A stretch of DNA of 64,000 nucleotides, from positions 1,178,001 through 1,242,000 of the forward strand of contig NZ_JAHXYZ010000002.1 of the NCBI RefSeq assembly GCF_019969685.1. The letters are read 5' to 3'. Source of the DNA: Microbacterium sp. EST19A (GTDB lineage: Bacteria; Actinomycetota; Actinomycetes; Actinomycetales; Microbacteriaceae). The position numbers and the translations under genes are program-made. The notes beneath the pieces are model-generated. The model made no database searches. It saw only the letters and a program-made list of their open reading frames with translations, and was not told the DNA's origin. This document shows, piece after piece, positions 7,316 to 15,660 of the stretch (the stretch's first letter is position 1; every line of letters begins with the position of its first letter).

Positions 7316-8221
7316 ATGATCACCCTGTTGTCGGCACCCAGCAACCTCGGCCTGCGACCGCCTCGGCGCGGCAGCGTCCCCGGCACGGCGAAGGCGCCGG
7401 AGGCCCTGCGCGAGGCCGGCCTCCACATCCGCTTCGCGGCGAGAGGCGCGACCGACGGAGGCGTCGTCCTCCCCGCGCGCTACGTCGACGACGACGACAC
7501 CCGGGAGTCCGGGCACGTGCGCAATGAGACGGCGCTGATCGAGCACTCCCGGCGTCTCTCCGCGCGCGTCACCGAGGCGCTCGCCGCGGGGAGTGCTCCC
7601 CTGGTGATCGGCGGCGACTGCGCCCTCCTCCTCGGCGCCGGCATCGCTTCGGCGAGACGAGGACGCACGGGGCTGGTGCACGTCGACGGGCACACCGACT
7701 TCCGGCATCCGGGGAACAGCGACGAGACTGCGAGCGTCGCCGGCGAGGCCCTCGCAGCAGCGATCGGTCTTCATTGGCCGGCGATCGCCGACATCGACGG
7801 CCTCTCGCCGTACTTCGCAGCCGCGCGCACCGCGCACATCGGCCATCGCGACGACGACGAGGAGCAGGAAGAGGTGCGCGCGCTTCTCGGACTCGTCACC
7901 CCGGCGGCAGACGTCGTCGCGCGAGGAGCGTCCGATGTGGCCACCGCATCCGCCGCGATCGCGGGCCCTGACGGCTACTGGCTGCAGGTCGACGTCGATG
8001 TGCTCGACCCCTCGGTGATGCCGGCGGTCGACAGCCCCGACCCCGGCGGCCTGACCGCGGCACAGCTCACCGATCTGCTGCGAGAGCTCGCTCCCGGGGC
8101 GATCGGCGCGAGCATCACGGTCTTCGACCCCGACCTCGACCCCGACGGCCGCTACGCGCGGCTGCTGGTGGAGATCTTGGACGCCGGCCTGAGCGAGCTC
8201 GGCACGCGCGTCACCGGGTGA
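7316..8221 (+). CDS. Arginase/ureohydrolase-family protein
   Basis: The 301-residue protein has the dimanganese ureohydrolase signature: GGDCALLLG, HVDGHTDF and DVDVLDPSVMPAV. In the first motif the usual His of GGDH is Cys, seen in many actinobacterial members, so activity on arginine itself is uncertain. Agmatinase, formiminoglutamase or guanidinobutyrase activity is possible. CAGACT lies about 7 bases before ATG, fitting a leaderless start. The stop codon lies within the first copy of the repeat element at 8220-8301. Confidence 0.82.
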   Translation: MITLLSAPSNLGLRPPRRGSVPGTAKAPEALREAGLHIRFAARGATDGGVVLPARYVDDDDTRESGHVRNETALIEHSRRLSARVTEALAAGSAPLVIGGDCALLLGAGIASARRGRTGLVHVDGHTDFRHPGNSDETASVAGEALAAAIGLHWPAIADIDGLSPYFAAARTAHIGHRDDDEEQEEVRALLGLVTPAADVVARGASDVATASAAIAGPDGYWLQVDVDVLDPSVMPAVDSPDPGGLTAAQLTDLLRELAPGAIGASITVFDPDLDPDGRYARLLVEILDAGLSELGTRVTG

Positions 8222-8301
8222 CGTTTCGCGGAGGCGATGACGTTTCGCGGAGGCTTCCCTGTGGATCGCCCCGCGATTCGTCACAGGCTCCGCGAAACGT
8301 C
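8220..8301. repeat. Compound palindromic element between convergent genes
   Basis: GACGTTTCGCGGAG occurs directly repeated at 8220-8233 and 8239-8252, and inverted as CTCCGCGAAACGTC at 8288-8301. Between the second copy and the inverted copy, CCTGTGGATCGC faces GCGATTCGTCACAGG, so the whole can fold into one long hairpin. It lies between convergent genes and may act as a bidirectional terminator, but the strict 14-base repetition suggests a REP/BIME-like dispersed element. Confidence 0.7.
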
Positions 8302-8335
8302 GGGACGAGACGGAGGCCTCCTCTGGGCACGCCTC

Positions 8336-9625
8336 TCACGCCTGCGCCGGCTCTGCCTCCGCCTCCGTGTGCGCGGTCACGCGAACCCGGGAGATGCGCC
8401 GGCGATCGAGTTCGGCCACCCGCAGCGTGGCTCCGTCCACCTCGATGCTGTCGCCGACCACGGCGAGCCTCCCGAGACGCTCCGTCACGAACCCGGCGAT
8501 CGTGTCGGAGGAACCGCGCGGGATCGACAGCCCGGTGAGCTCCTCGAAGTCCTGCAGGTTGAGCCGGCCGTCGACGCCCGCATCGGGAGAGGCCGAGACA
8601 TCGGCGTCGTATTCGTCGAAGATCTCTCCCACGACCTCCTCCACGAGGTCCTCGAGCGTGACGAGTCCGTCGGTGCCGCCGTACTCGTCGACGACCACCG
8701 CGATGTGGTGGCCGTCCGCCCGCATGCGGGTCAGCGTCGGGAGGACGCGGGCGGTCGACGGGATGTACGGGATGCCGCGCACGAGCGAGCTCAGTGGCTC
8801 GGTCGAGCCCGCGGCCGCCGCCTCGAACAGGTCGCGCACGTGCACGAAACCGGTGATGTCGTCGATCGAGCGATCCGACACCGGATAGCGGGAGAACGGC
8901 AGATCGCGCACCTGCGACACGGCGTCCGCGACACTCGCCGTTTCGTCGAGGGCGACGACCTCGGGGCGCGGACGCATGACCTCGCTGATCTGACGCCCAC
9001 GCAGCGAGAGCACGTCGTCGAGGATCCGGCGCTCATCGTCTGGCAATCCCTGATGCGAGGCGACGATCTCGCGCACCTCGTCGTCGGTCATCTCCTCGCC
9101 GGTCTTGTGCGGGTCACCGCCGAGCAGCCGCACGAGCGCGTTCGTCGACACCGAGAGCAGCCAGATGACGGGACGCATCACGGTCGCGAAGCCATTGAGC
9201 GCCGGCGCGACCGCGTAGGCGAACTGGGCGTTGCGCTGGATCGCCAGTCGCTTCGGGACCAGCTCACCCAGCACCAGAGAGAGATACGCGATCGTGAGCG
9301 TCAGGACGACCGTCGCGATCGTCAGCGCCAGCGCGGGGGCCACGCCCCACGCCTCGAGTAGCGGAGCCAGCGAGGGTGCGAGCGAGGTCGCCCCGTAGGC
9401 GGCCGACGCGAAACCCGCGACCGTCACACCGATCTGGACGGCCGAGAGGAAGGTGTTCGGGTTGCGTGCCAGCGCCGCGACCTTGGCGCCCCGGCGCCCG
9501 CGGAGCCCGATCGCGTTGATCTGACTCTCGCGCAGGGTGACCAGAGCCATCTCGGTCGCTGCGAACACCCCGCCGACCAGGACGAAGACGAAGACGAGTG
9601 CGATGTTCCAGAGCAGGTCGCCCAT
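8336..9625 (-). CDS. CNNM/CorC-family membrane protein (hemolysin C-like)
   Basis: This 429-residue protein has an N-terminal CNNM (DUF21) domain with about four membrane segments (residues 1-190), a pair of CBS domains (about 210-330: VMRPRPEVVALDETASVADAV and the IAVVVDEYGGTDGLVTLEDLVEEVVGEI signature), and a C-terminal CorC_HlyC domain (about 345-420). Family members are linked to magnesium or cobalt efflux and adenine nucleotide binding; the hemolysin name is historical. I start at ATG 9625 with GGGAG 9 bases upstream; the GTG 27 bases further up lacks a good site. Confidence 0.9.
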   Translation of the reverse strand: MGDLLWNIALVFVFVLVGGVFAATEMALVTLRESQINAIGLRGRRGAKVAALARNPNTFLSAVQIGVTVAGFASAAYGATSLAPSLAPLLEAWGVAPALALTIATVVLTLTIAYLSLVLGELVPKRLAIQRNAQFAYAVAPALNGFATVMRPVIWLLSVSTNALVRLLGGDPHKTGEEMTDDEVREIVASHQGLPDDERRILDDVLSLRGRQISEVMRPRPEVVALDETASVADAVSQVRDLPFSRYPVSDRSIDDITGFVHVRDLFEAAAAGSTEPLSSLVRGIPYIPSTARVLPTLTRMRADGHHIAVVVDEYGGTDGLVTLEDLVEEVVGEIFDEYDADVSASPDAGVDGRLNLQDFEELTGLSIPRGSSDTIAGFVTERLGRLAVVGDSIEVDGATLRVAELDRRRISRVRVTAHTEAEAEPAQA

Positions 9626-9719
9626 CAGCAGCTGCTCCCGACAGGGAAGCACGCGCCCGGCTCGAGCCGGGCGCTCGTACTGTCAGGGTCCGAGGATGGG
9701 GTGGAACAGCGCGGCGCGC

Positions 9720-10814
9720 TCACGAGGTCTCCTTGTCGGTGGCGTGGGTCGTGCGGGTGTCGATCGCTGACGTCGTGGGGGTCTCGAGCGAGCTGATCGT
9801 GTCTCCGGCGACCGGGGCCGCGTCGGTCGCAGAGATCTCCGCACCGGCATCCGGAGCCCGTCGCGTCTTGAGCAGGCTCGCGACCGTGGCGACGGTGATC
9901 GTCGCGGCGATGAACAGCAGCGAGAACCAGATCGGGATCTCGGGGGCCCAGAGCATCGGCTCTCCGCCGTTGATGAACGGCAGTTCGTTGACGTGCAGAG
10001 CGTGGAGCACGAGCTTCACGCCGATGAACGCGAGGATGACCGCGAGCCCCTGAGCGAGGTAGACGAGACGCTCGAGCAGTCCACCGATGAGGAAGTACAG
10101 CTGACGCAGCCCCATCAGCGCGAAGGCGTTGGCCGTGAAGACGATGTAAGCCTCGTCGGTGAGCCCGTAGATCGCGGGGATCGAGTCGACCGCGAAGACG
10201 AGGTCGATGAAGCCGATCGCGATGATCGTCAGCAGCATCGGGGTGACGAAGCGGGTGCCGTTCTTGACGACGGTCAGCTTGTCCTCGTGGTACTCGTTCG
10301 TCACCGGAAGGTGCCGGCGCACGAAGGTCATGAAGCGGCCGTTTGCCGGGTCGCTCTCGTGGCTGCTGAACGCCTGACGATATGCGAGGACGAGCAGGAG
10401 CGCGCCGAAGAGGTAGAAGATCCAGGAGAAGTTCTCGATCAGCGTGGCACCGACCGCGATGAAGATCCCGCGCAGGATCAGCGCGATGACGATGCCGATC
10501 ATCAGCACCTTCTGCTGATAGATCTTCGGAACGGCGAAACCGGTCATCACGATGAGGAAGACGAACAGGTTGTCTATCGACAGGGCCTTCTCGGTGAGAT
10601 ACCCGGCGAAGTACTCTCCCCCGAACGTCCATCCGGAGAAGATGCCGACACCGACGCCGAACAGCACGGCGAGTCCGATGTAGAAGGCTGACCAGCGTGC
10701 GGATTCGCCGATGGACGGCTCGTGAGGCGTGCGAACGTGGGCGAAGAACTCGTACACGAAGAAGGCGATGGTGATCGCGATCGTGATGATCCAGATCAGC
10801 GGCGTGATTTCCAA
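9720..10814 (-). CDS. terC: TerC-family manganese exporter
   Basis: The 364-residue integral membrane protein has the TerC signature (YLTEKALSIDNLFVFLIVMTGFAVP and FIDLVFAVDSIPAIYGLTDEAYIVFTANAFALMGLRQLYFL) with acidic residues inside helices, as in Alx/TerC manganese exporters. A Ser/Thr/Ala-rich tail of about 55 residues follows the last helix. I start at TTG 10814, because TCTGGAG lies 5 bases upstream and because the open frame further up reads through a probable manganese riboswitch. Control by that riboswitch supports a role in manganese export. Confidence 0.88.
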   Translation of the reverse strand: MEITPLIWIITIAITIAFFVYEFFAHVRTPHEPSIGESARWSAFYIGLAVLFGVGVGIFSGWTFGGEYFAGYLTEKALSIDNLFVFLIVMTGFAVPKIYQQKVLMIGIVIALILRGIFIAVGATLIENFSWIFYLFGALLLVLAYRQAFSSHESDPANGRFMTFVRRHLPVTNEYHEDKLTVVKNGTRFVTPMLLTIIAIGFIDLVFAVDSIPAIYGLTDEAYIVFTANAFALMGLRQLYFLIGGLLERLVYLAQGLAVILAFIGVKLVLHALHVNELPFINGGEPMLWAPEIPIWFSLLFIAATITVATVASLLKTRRAPDAGAEISATDAAPVAGDTISSLETPTTSAIDTRTTHATDKETS

Positions 10815-10839
10815 GAGGACTCCAGATTCGGCGTATGCG

Positions 10840-10950
10840 GAAGCAGCGCCAAAGTCTTCTCCATTCCTGAGATCAGGAACCGGTGGCCCGGGATGCGACG
10901 TGCATCCGTAATGACGAACCGACCGTATCGGAGTACTCCCCTTGGGAAAT
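10840..10950 (-). ncRNA. yybP-ykoY-like manganese riboswitch
   Basis: The leader of terC carries, in order on the minus strand, GGGGAGTA, then CGTCATTACGG, then a GC-rich hairpin, and finally ATGGAGAAGACTTTGG about 30 bases before the TTG start. These blocks match the conserved loops of the yybP-ykoY class, which binds Mn(II) and commonly precedes terC/mntP genes. Ends are approximate. No covariance model was run; the match is by eye but spans both conserved loops. Confidence 0.72.
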
Positions 10951-11010
10951 GCCAGAATACAGGCGGCGTCCACCGCAACCTGTGGATCTGCCGACAGTGT
11001 CGGGCGGCCT

Positions 11011-11421
11011 TCAGCCCAGGAGTTCGCTCACGAGCTGCGCGATCCGGGTGCGGATGTCGTCGCGGATCGGCCGCACGGCGTCGATGCCCTGGCCGGCAGG
11101 GTCGTCGAGCTCCCAGTCCTCGTACCGCTTCCCGGGGAAGAACGGGCACGCGTCGCCGCATCCCATCGTGATCACGACGTCGGAGGCCTGGACAGCTTCG
11201 GTCGTGAGCACCTTGGGCGCTTCCGCCGTGATGTCGATGCCGAGTTCCGCCATCGCGGCGACCGCGATCGGGTTGATCTCGTCGGCGGGCATCGAGCCGG
11301 CCGAGCGGACCTCGACGCGGTCTCCCGCGATGTCACGCAGGAATCCCGCCGCCATCTGCGAACGCCCCGCATTGTGGACGCACACGAACAGCACGGAGGG
11401 TGTCGATGCGGCGTCGGTCAT
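11011..11421 (-). CDS. arsC: Arsenate reductase, low-molecular-weight phosphatase type
   Basis: The 136-residue protein has the nucleophilic P-loop CVHNAGRS near the N terminus and the MGCGDACPFFPGKRYEDWELDDPAG segment, which supplies the extra cysteines used by thioredoxin- or mycothiol-linked ArsC. It reduces arsenate to arsenite in the cytoplasm. Its ATG overlaps the stop of the CHY zinc-finger gene by 4 bases. This chromosomal copy stands about 35 kb from the arsenic cluster, where two further C-x5-R phosphatase domains are encoded. No arsenite pump is adjacent, so it may serve basal detoxification. Confidence 0.9.
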   Translation of the reverse strand: MTDAASTPSVLFVCVHNAGRSQMAAGFLRDIAGDRVEVRSAGSMPADEINPIAVAAMAELGIDITAEAPKVLTTEAVQASDVVITMGCGDACPFFPGKRYEDWELDDPAGQGIDAVRPIRDDIRTRIAQLVSELLG

Positions 11422-11774
11422 GAGCGCTCCTGAGGGTCGGTCTCGAAGTACAGGTGGGCGTGCAGGGCGCACCGCTCGTTGAACGGCGCCCCGCACTGCG
11501 GACACGCGATCGTCCCGAGGTAGTCCGTGATGGTCAGCTCGACGCCGCACGCTCCGCACAACACGGCCTTCTCGGCGCGCGAACCGAGCGCCCACACCCG
11601 AGCGGGATGCCCTGCCGCCTCCTCATGGCAGAGGTGGCACGGGTAGTACTCGCCGCAGCAGGCGAACCGGATCGCGACGATGTCGACCGGACTCCGGTAG
11701 TGCACGCATCGCGTCATCTCGTCGACGACCGCGCCGCGCACCCGCGGGCGCTGACGGTACTGAGGATCGGTCAC
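11418..11774 (-). CDS. CHY zinc-finger protein
   Basis: The 118-residue cytoplasmic protein holds many paired Cys/His residues: CVHYRSPVDIVAIRFACCGEYYPCHLCHEEAAGH, then CGACG, then CPQCGAPFNERCALHAHLY. This is the CHY zinc-finger arrangement. The eukaryotic relatives are ubiquitin ligases, but the short bacterial proteins have only the zinc domain and no known enzyme activity. It is translationally coupled to arsC (4-base overlap), which may hint at a thiol or metal role. Confidence 0.87.
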   Translation of the reverse strand: MTDPQYRQRPRVRGAVVDEMTRCVHYRSPVDIVAIRFACCGEYYPCHLCHEEAAGHPARVWALGSRAEKAVLCGACGVELTITDYLGTIACPQCGAPFNERCALHAHLYFETDPQERS

Positions 11775-11810
11775 GCCCTCATCTTCGCAGAGCCCGGGGA
11801 ACGGATGCCG

Positions 11811-12584
11811 CTACCCGCGCTCCGCCTGGCCTTCGATCAGCGCGGCGAGCGCGTCGAGGGTGCGGGCGAGCCCGAATGCCCACGCCTGGGCGCCTCCCCA
11901 GGCACCGCCCTGCGCTTCACCGGCAGCAGCGCCGATGCGCACCGCTCGGGGATACGCCTCCGGGTCGAGCGCACGGGCGAGGATCGGCTGGTTCGCCGAC
12001 CACCATTCCGCGTCGCTCATCGCCGTGTCCGTCACCGCTCGCGCCGCGTCGTGCACCGACCGGCAGTGACCCTGCACGAACCCGAGGACGTAGGTCAGCG
12101 CCGCGTCGATGTCGACGTCGCCGAGCCCGGTGCCGTCGAAGGCCGAGAGCTCGTACTCGTACTTCGTCATCACGCCCGGCCCGAGCGGCGGGCGGCTGAG
12201 GGCGGAGACCTCGGTGAGCCAGGGATGCCGGAGCAGGAGCTCGCGGTTGGCGTGCGCGATCTCGGTCACACGCTCGCGCCAGGGCCGGTCCCCCAGACCG
12301 GGCCGGTCCATACCGGCATAGAGCGCGTCGACCATGAGGTCGAGCAGTTCGGGCTTGCCGGGAACGTAGGTGTACACCGACATCGGCGCGATACCCACGC
12401 GCTCGGCGACCGCGCGCACGGTCACTGCGGCGAGTCCGCCCTCGTCGGCGATGTCCAGCGCCGCCTGCACGACCTTGTCGACGGCGATGGAGCGGGCCGG
12501 CCCCTTCCGTGGGGCAGCCGATTCGCCCCAGAGGAGCGCGAGGGTCCTGCTGGGCTCCCCGGAACCCGTGCGATCAGCATCCAT
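11811..12584 (-). CDS. TetR-family transcriptional repressor
   Basis: This 257-residue regulator has an N-terminal helix-turn-helix (AALDIADEGGLAAVTVRAVAERVGIAPMSVYTYVPGKPELLDLMVDALY, about residues 40-90) and a TetR_C-type ligand domain with an Ala/Gly-rich insert. It is divergent from the VOC protein gene at 12659, and a near-perfect 31-base palindrome lies between them, so it almost certainly represses that gene and itself. The ligand is unknown. The start at 12584 has no strong Shine-Dalgarno. Confidence 0.88.
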   Translation of the reverse strand: MDADRTGSGEPSRTLALLWGESAAPRKGPARSIAVDKVVQAALDIADEGGLAAVTVRAVAERVGIAPMSVYTYVPGKPELLDLMVDALYAGMDRPGLGDRPWRERVTEIAHANRELLLRHPWLTEVSALSRPPLGPGVMTKYEYELSAFDGTGLGDVDIDAALTYVLGFVQGHCRSVHDAARAVTDTAMSDAEWWSANQPILARALDPEAYPRAVRIGAAAGEAQGGAWGGAQAWAFGLARTLDALAALIEGQAERG

Positions 12585-12607
12585 GGGAATGATCTTGCCA
12601 TACGTGC

Positions 12608-12638
12608 GTTATACGTCGTACATTGTACGCCGTATAAC
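12608..12638. promoter_or_regulatory. TetR operator palindrome
   Basis: GTTATACGTCGTAC faces GTACGCCGTATAAC across a 3-base ATT centre with only one mismatch per arm. It lies in the 74-base spacer between the divergent TetR and VOC genes, covering where both promoters should be. The size and symmetry are typical of a TetR dimer-pair operator. Confidence 0.75.
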
Positions 12639-12658
12639 TTACCGACAGGAGCATCTCC

Positions 12659-13057
12659 GTGCACATCACCTCATCAGCCATCTCCCTCAACGTCGCCGAT
12701 GTCGACGCCTCCGCCGCGTGGGTGCAGAAGCACCTCGGGTTCTCCGTCGCCATGGCGGCCGACGGATTCTCGTCGTTGCAGCATCCGGATGCCGGGATCA
12801 ATCTGATCTACCTGCGCACGGGACTTTCGACCTTCAAGCCGGCCTCGGCCGCGGTGAATGCCGCGGGCCTGCTCGTCGTGTTCACGGTCGACAGCATCGA
12901 CGAGGACTACGCCCGGCTGCAGGGCGAGGGGGTCACGATCGTCACGCCGATCGAGACCGAACCCTGGGGCGAGCGCTACTTCCAGATGACCGACCCGAAC
13001 GGCATCGTCTATCAGCTCGTGCAGTGGGTCGAGCCGACGGAGGAGTACGCCGGTTGA
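12659..13057 (+). CDS. VOC-superfamily (glyoxalase-like) protein
   Basis: The 132-residue protein has the paired beta-alpha-beta-beta-beta modules of the vicinal oxygen chelate fold (ISLNVADVDASAAWVQKHLGF, then FTVDSIDEDYARLQGEGV and FQMTDPNGIVYQLVQW). Such proteins may be glyoxalases, dioxygenases or drug-binding resistance proteins; the reaction cannot be read here. It starts with GTG 12659 preceded by ACAGGAG. Control by the divergent TetR regulator suggests it deals with a small organic inducer. Confidence 0.87.
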   Translation: MHITSSAISLNVADVDASAAWVQKHLGFSVAMAADGFSSLQHPDAGINLIYLRTGLSTFKPASAAVNAAGLLVVFTVDSIDEDYARLQGEGVTIVTPIETEPWGERYFQMTDPNGIVYQLVQWVEPTEEYAG

Positions 13058-13093
13058 GGCCGGCACCGCTGCGCTGAGCGGCCTCGTCGCCGC

Positions 13094-13618
13094 TCAGCGC
13101 AGGGGTGCGCTGGACCGTCCCTGCTCACGACCGCTGAGTTCCGCGTCGAGCGTCTCCTGCGCGGTCCGCATCTGCTCGGCGTACGCGGGCTGCTGCAGTC
13201 GCTGCCAGATCACGTCCTCGGGCACGTCTTCGACGTTGCTCACCACCCACCAGATGTTGCCGAACGGGTCTTTGATGCGGCCTCCGCGCTGTCCGAAGGC
13301 ATTGTCGTCGAGTCCGGTCACGATCACCGCTCCGGCGGCGAGCGCCTTCGCGAACGTCGCATCGGCATCCGGAACCCACACCCGCAGCAGGCTGGGCATC
13401 ACCGGCCACTCCGGACGACGGTCGAAGGCCAGGACGACGGTGTCGCCGACCCGGATCTCCGCGTGGCCGATCAACCCGTCCTCCGTGGCGACGCGCCCGA
13501 GCTCTTCGCCGTCGAGAGCCGCGGCGACGAAGTCGAGCAGTGCTCCGGTGTCGTCCGTGACCACCCACGGCGCGACCGTCGTGTACCCGGCAGGGGTGGA
13601 GCTCTTCGTGTCGGTCAT
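13094..13618 (-). CDS. PhnB-like VOC-family protein
   Basis: The 174-residue protein is of the PhnB/glyoxalase type: APWVVTDDTGALLDFVAAALDGEELGR, IGHAEIRVGDTVVLAFD, VWVPDADATFAKALAAGAVIV and GGRIKDPFGNIWWVVSN. No function beyond the fold can be assigned. I start at ATG 13618 because GGAG lies 6 bases upstream; the ATG 21 bases further up has none. It is convergent with the VOC gene at 12659 but is not a close copy of it. Confidence 0.85.
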   Translation of the reverse strand: MTDTKSSTPAGYTTVAPWVVTDDTGALLDFVAAALDGEELGRVATEDGLIGHAEIRVGDTVVLAFDRRPEWPVMPSLLRVWVPDADATFAKALAAGAVIVTGLDDNAFGQRGGRIKDPFGNIWWVVSNVEDVPEDVIWQRLQQPAYAEQMRTAQETLDAELSGREQGRSSAPLR

Positions 13619-13709
13619 CTTCTTCTCCGATCGGGACATCGAGTGAGGAGGCTCACGCTACGAGGGAACGCGGACAGAATCTGTCCTCGTCTCGAGGTTC
13701 GCTCGGGCG

Positions 13710-14558
13710 TCAATGCGCGTACTGCGGTCCCAGCACCGAGAGCAGCCGCAGCTTCTCGTGACTCTCCGATCCCGGGGCGGCGGTGTAGACCAACAGGGCC
13801 TGTGAGGATGCCGGGTCGAGCAGGCTCTGGCAGGACAGATCGAGCGCGCCGAGTTCGGGGTGGACGAAGCGCTTGGTCTCCTGCGGGCGCAGCCCGATCT
13901 CCTGCCGATCCCAGAGCGTCCGGAACTCCTCGCTCTCCTCGCGCAGCAGCCGGCACAGCTCGGCCGCGCGCGACTCCGGCCCGTTGCGGCCCATCACCTC
14001 GCGCAGACCCGAGACCCATAACCGCGCGAGGAACGGGTGGTCGCGCGGGTCGTAGAGATCACGGGACTTCGGATCGGTGAACCACCGGAACCCGATGCTG
14101 CGCTGCGGACCGGAGAGCTGCGCCGTGTCGCCGGTGAGCGCGACGCCGAGCGGGGTCTGTCGCAGCGTCTCGCCCAACTCGGTGACGACCTCGGCGGGCG
14201 TGTCCTCGAGCCGGTCGAGGATCCGCAGCATTCCGGGCGAGACGTGATCGCTCTCCACGCCGCGAGCGGGAGGGCGGTGCCCTGCCAGCCGGAACACGTG
14301 GTCGCGTTCATCGACGGAGAGATGCAGGCCCTGGGCGATCGAGGCGATCATCTGCTCCGAGGGCAACGGACCGCTGCCGCGTTCGAGGCGGGCGTAGTAG
14401 TCGGCGGACATGTGGCTCAGCGCCGCCACCTCCTCGCGCCGGAGCCCCTCGGTGCGCCGGCGCTGTCCGCGCGGCAGGCCGACATCCTCGGGCTGGAGGA
14501 CATCGCGCCGGCGCCGCAGGAACTCCGCCAGTCCCGCTCTGTCGATCCCCATGCGCAC
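13710..14558 (-). CDS. XRE-family regulator with MmyB-like ligand domain
   Basis: The 282-residue regulator has a helix-turn-helix (GLRREEVAALSHMSADYYARLERGSGPLPSEQMI, about residues 35-75) followed by an MmyB-like PAS-type ligand domain (about 105-280). It is divergent from an SDR gene, the usual arrangement for this family, where the regulator controls its neighbour. The start is GTG 14558 (AGAGG 5 bases upstream) or ATG 14552. The frame stays open far upstream, but that part is antisense to the SDR gene. Confidence 0.87.
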   Translation of the reverse strand: MRMGIDRAGLAEFLRRRRDVLQPEDVGLPRGQRRRTEGLRREEVAALSHMSADYYARLERGSGPLPSEQMIASIAQGLHLSVDERDHVFRLAGHRPPARGVESDHVSPGMLRILDRLEDTPAEVVTELGETLRQTPLGVALTGDTAQLSGPQRSIGFRWFTDPKSRDLYDPRDHPFLARLWVSGLREVMGRNGPESRAAELCRLLREESEEFRTLWDRQEIGLRPQETKRFVHPELGALDLSCQSLLDPASSQALLVYTAAPGSESHEKLRLLSVLGPQYAH

Positions 14559-14676
14559 GGCATCCTCTCGTCGCTGTCGATCCTGACACGCCTGTGCTCC
14601 GGCATCCACTGATCGACGAGTCCTGGTTGGCCGACGGCGCAACGGCGAGAGTGGGAGAGACCTGAAGGAGCAACAC

Positions 14677-15618
14677 ATGCCACGCACGATCGACATCACC
14701 GTCCCGCCGCTGACCGGACGTCGCGCCGTCGTCACCGGAGGCAGCGACGGCATCGGGCTGCGGATCGCGACCCGTCTCGCGCAGGCCGGCGCCGACGTCG
14801 TACTGCCGGTGCGCAACCCCGGCAAGGGAGAGACCGCGGCCGCCGGCATCCGCAACCACGTTCCCGGCGCCGAGATCACGCTGCTGCCCCTGGACCTCTC
14901 GTCGCTCGAGTCGATCGCGGCGTTCGGCGACCGCATGCGGCAGGACGGCCGCCCCGTCCACCTCCTGATCAACAACGCCGGTGTCATGACCCCGCCCGAC
15001 CGGCAGCTGACGGCCGACGGCTTCGAGCTCCAGTTCGGCACGAATCACCTCGGCCATTTCGCCCTCGTCGGGCAGCTGCTCCCGCTCCTGCGTGCAGGCG
15101 GCGCCCGCGTCACCTCGCAGATCAGCATCGCCGCGAACCAGGGATCGATCCATTGGGACGACCTGAACTGGGAGCGGTCCTACAGCGGCGGGCACGCCTA
15201 CAGCCAGTCCAAGATCGCCTTCGGGCAGTTCGCACTCGAGCTCGATCGGCGCAGCGAGGCACAGGACTGGGGCATCACGAGCAACCTCTCCCATCCCGGG
15301 ATCGCCCCCACCAGCCTGCTCGCCGCGCGACCGGAGTTGGAGCGTGGGCAGGACACGGTCAGCGTGCGCATGATCCGGTGGTTATCCGCACGCGGCATCC
15401 TGGTCGGCACTCCGGAATCGGCGGCACTCCCGGCTCTCTACGCGGCGGCCTCCCCCGACGCCCGCCGCGCACGCCTCTACGGCCCTCGCGGGCTCGCTCA
15501 CCTCGGCGGCGGTCCCGCCGAGCAGCCGCTGTACTCCCGCCTGCGCAGCGAGGAGGAGGCGCAGCGCGTCTGGCAGGTCTCGGAAGAACTCACCGGGGTG
15601 CGCATCAGCGGCGACTGA
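14677..15618 (+). CDS. Short-chain dehydrogenase/reductase
   Basis: The 313-residue SDR has [12 protein letters not shown] (NADP-binding), NNAGVM, and the catalytic YSQSK preceded by a Ser-rich segment ([11 protein letters not shown]). It resembles the retinol dehydrogenase-like group, as does the SDR at 6377, but is only distantly similar to it. GAAGGAG lies 7 bases before ATG 14677. It is divergent from the MmyB-type regulator, the likely controller through the 118-base spacer. The substrate is unknown. Confidence 0.88.
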   Translation: MPRTIDITVPPLTGRRAVVTGGSDGIGLRIATRLAQAGADVVLPVRNPGKGETAAAGIRNHVPGAEITLLPLDLSSLESIAAFGDRMRQDGRPVHLLINNAGVMTPPDRQLTADGFELQFGTNHLGHFALVGQLLPLLRAGGARVTSQISIAANQGSIHWDDLNWERSYSGGHAYSQSKIAFGQFALELDRRSEAQDWGITSNLSHPGIAPTSLLAARPELERGQDTVSVRMIRWLSARGILVGTPESAALPALYAAASPDARRARLYGPRGLAHLGGGPAEQPLYSRLRSEEEAQRVWQVSEELTGVRISGD

Positions 15619-15660
15619 CCGATGGGCCGGATGTCGCATGCATCCGGCACGATGGGAGGC

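Noticed and set aside
10815..10973. N-terminal extension of TerC by 53 codons
   Set aside because: It reads through the conserved riboswitch blocks, and the TTG at 10814 has a well-placed ribosome-binding site.
14559..15041. N-terminal extension of the XRE/MmyB regulator
   Set aside because: It overlaps the divergent SDR gene and does not resemble any part of the family.
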